A stretch of DNA of 64,000 nt. Source: Ursus arctos. Its lineage: Eukaryota > Chordata > Mammalia > Carnivora > Ursidae. A program made the translations under genes and the position numbers. Below the pieces are notes generated by a model, which did no database searches, was not told the origin of the DNA, and saw only the letters and a list, made by a program, of their open reading frames with translations. Below, piece by piece: positions 61,868-64,000 of this stretch; within the stretch, counting starts at the first letter, position 1, and each line of letters begins with the position of its first letter. The stretch lies in NCBI RefSeq assembly GCF_023065955.2, contig NW_026622997.1:5132001-5196000 (forward strand). The letters are read 5' to 3'.

Positions 61868-62058
61868 GACCAGTGGTTCTACACTGGGCTGGTTGGGGGA
61901 TATCTGGAGGCATTTTTGATGATCACAGCTGAGATGGGGGCTGATACTGGCATCTGATAGAAAGAGGTCAGTGATGCTGCTAAACAACTTTCATGTGCAG
62001 GAGAGCCCCCGTGACGCAGAATGACCGCAACGTCCATGGTGCTGAGACTGAGAATCCG
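61868..62058 (+). repeat. MER5A (hAT-Charlie nonautonomous element)
   Basis: ACCAGTGGTTCTACACTGGG, GATATCTGGAGGCATTTTTGATG, GGCATCTGATAGAAAGAGGTCAGTGATGCTGCTAAAC and GGTGCTGAGACTGAGAATCC follow the MER5A consensus over nearly full length. Confidence 0.85.
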
Positions 62059-63254
62059 GGGGTCAAACTTCACTGAATTTTCACTTATCCTCAGGGTGCA
62101 TGTTTGAACCAAATGTTGCATGATGGAAACCCTCCCTTGATTTGTACTACATGTCTTTGTATTAGGGTTCTGTTTGTCTAATTTTTATGTATGTTTAAAA
62201 TATGAACTCACTTGTGAAACAGATCATTTTTTTTTTTTTTACCATTTGGGAAAACTCTAGAATCTCCTAAAATATTATTCAGTAGGTTGCACTGAACAAG
62301 AAAAGAAGAGTACACAATTCTTGCTTCCTGGTTGAGATCTCAATACAATCTGGTTGTAAAAATTTAGCAACAGAAAAGAAGCAAACGGCAAAGACTTATA
62401 CAGCATAAACTCCCAGGAAGCTGCAGGAACTGTTGGAAGGTTCATAATAAAGGCATTTAATAAAGTACATTGTCTACTTAACAACAAATTGCACCATCAT
62501 TTTTGTGGCGTGACCACCAATGTTATGCACTCTAGTTATATTTTGCCAGTTCAGCTCCAGAATTTTGAATCTACTGTGTTGTTCTTAACATTGATGAATA
62601 AAGTTTTCATAGGGGCAGAGATGAAAAGAAAACAGATCTGAAAAAAACAAAAATAAAGAGTTCTTATCACCCAGCATTTGGTGCATAAAACCCCTCTTGG
62701 GAATAAGAAGAAATTAGCCAGAATTAAAAGATTTTGTTTTATCTGAGACCAGGGACTCACTGGCTGCTTGATTTTTTTTTTCTCTAGGGTAGTTGAGATG
62801 CCAAGAGGTGGAATTCTATCTCTTAGGTCTTTTGAGTTTTGTGTGATGATGAATTAGAAACAAAGTACTCTGTTTGGAGCTTAATAACATAAAGGGAGAC
62901 TGATATGATGCGAGTCAGTAAACCATACTTGGCAGAGGGTACCTTTGGGAATTTGACAAATAAACAGTGGCGTCTCAGCTGCCCTGGGCGACTTCTCTTC
63001 ACTCTGACCCCTCTTTTGTTCCAGTGAGCAGCTCTGCCTCAGCCCTGCAAGATGCAGACAGGGACAGAGAAGGGCGAGGAGGTGCATGACTGGGGGTAGG
63101 TGTGCTGGCTGAGAAGAGAGAGGAAGAAGAATGGGGTCTTCTGGCAGCTTTTGTACATTTTAATGTCCTTTAACATCCGAGTCTCATTCGTACCTCCTGT
63201 TTACACTAATAGTAAATCACATCAGAAATATATGGTAGAAGTAAACTGAGGGCA

Positions 63255-63440
63255 ATATACATGCGTACACAACACGTGTACATACATACAACATGCACAC
63301 ACAACACACACACATATACACACAGCTGCACACACAACGTGCCTGCAGAAACACGTATGCTTGCACATATACATTAACATGCAAAACATGATACATGCTT
63401 ACACATCTGTGTGCACACAGACACACACATACCCACATTT
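63255..63440. repeat. CA/TA-rich imperfect repeat
   Basis: Repeated CATACA, CACACA, ACATGC and TACACA units over 185 nt, a decayed CA microsatellite. Confidence 0.85.
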
Positions 63441-63464
63441 CTCAGTATTACCATAAGCACTCTG

Positions 63465-63605
63465 TACACATTTATTCATCACTGCCAGGTAGATTTTATG
63501 TGGCCATGTTATCGTAAAGGACAGTTATGCTCTGAGATGTTTGGTAATTTGCTCAGAGCCACACAGCTGGTAGTAGAACCGGGATTGAAACCAAGTTTTC
63601 TGTAA
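63465..63605 (-). repeat. MIR
   Basis: TTTGCTCAGAGCCACACAGCTGGTAGTAGAACCGGGATTG follows the reverse MIR core. Confidence 0.75.
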
Positions 63606-64000
63606 ATCCAAATTCCAAAGACAGAAGCAATACTAAAGAAAAATTTGACTTTAAAAAGAAGTAACTCCAACAATAAAAAGATCAGTAGTTGTGGGGGTGG
63701 AAATGAATAGGCAGAGCACAGAAGCAGTGAAGATATGATATTATAATGAAAGATACATGTCATTTACATTTGTTGAAAACCATAGAATGTACAACACCAG
63801 AAGTAAATGCTACTGTGAACCATAGACTTTGGGGATCATGGTGTGTCGGTCGATGGTAACATACGTACCACTCTGGTAGGGAATGTTGATGTTGGGGTAG
63901 GGAAGAGGCATATGGGAAATGTCTGTCCCTTCCTCTTAATTTTGTTGTGGATTTAAAATTGCCCTAAAAAAACACAGTCTGTTAAAAAAAAAAAGATATA

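Larger units (their letters stand above)
62060..64000. other. Intergenic, window end
   Basis: Contains a CA-rich stretch (63255-63440) and a MIR (63465-63605); the rest is unassigned. No IRF4 exon is recognised. Confidence 0.55.

Noticed and set aside
63255..63440. Spaced repeat resembling an array
   Set aside because: Irregular CA/TA microsatellite without constant repeats and unique spacers; not a CRISPR array and not expected in a mammal.
47086..64000. Search for IRF4 exons
   Set aside because: IRF4 is the next gene in human, but no DNA-binding-domain or IAD-type peptide is visible; it is probably beyond the window.
1..64000. Endogenous retrovirus or LTR structures
   Set aside because: No paired LTRs, primer-binding site or gag/pol-like peptides were recognised on either strand.

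Overview
This window is vertebrate nuclear DNA, almost certainly from a caniform carnivore and probably a bear. The main evidence is the set of Can-SINEs (tRNA-Lys-derived SINEC elements), which begin GGGGTGCCTGGGTGGC, carry a CT-rich body and end in AATAAATAAAATCTTT plus poly(A). Several copies resemble the young SINE subfamily I remember from giant panda and other ursids. A 5'-truncated young carnivore L1 tail is also present. There are no prokaryotic operons, CRISPR arrays or phage features.

The only protein-coding gene I can support is DUSP22 (JKAP/JSP-1/VHX), an atypical dual-specificity phosphatase, on the + strand. Seven exons, numbered 2 to 8, lie at 605-638, 9316-9398, 30301-30350, 40407-40481, 43434-43605, 44076-44148 (or read through to 44258) and 45911-45966. 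All have GT/AG junctions and joining phases that agree. Exon 1, which in other mammals encodes the N-myristoylated start MGNGMNK, lies upstream of the window. The joined exons encode residues 8 onward of an intact phosphatase with general acid D57 and the P-loop HCLAGVSRS (C88, R94). Two C-termini are possible. Splicing from 44148 to 45911 gives a 187-residue protein. Reading through the exon-7 donor gives a 205-residue form ending TTET.

Layout: 1-604 is the end of intron 1. Intron 2 (639-9315) is rich in nested SINE and old L1 copies. Intron 3 (9399-30300) is the longest, about 20.9 kb. Intron 4 (30351-40406) holds a young L1 3' end with an 18-bp target-site duplication. Introns 5 to 7 are short. 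The 3' UTRs run to about 45.2 kb for the long form and perhaps 47.1 kb for the short form. The remaining 17 kb is intergenic. In human 6p25.3 this side of DUSP22 leads to IRF4, but no IRF4 exon is recognisable here. The intergenic part holds SINEs, MIRs, a MER5A copy, microsatellites and a decayed hAT-transposase-like remnant.

I found no novel multi-gene system. The observations most worth checking are a C-terminal extension in the last DUSP22 exon that implies loss of the ancestral stop, an inverted SINE pair just upstream of exon 3, a TTTTA microsatellite forming the polypyrimidine tract of the exon-4 acceptor, and the hAT-like remnant. Family names for ancient repeats are from memory of consensus sequences and were not computed.
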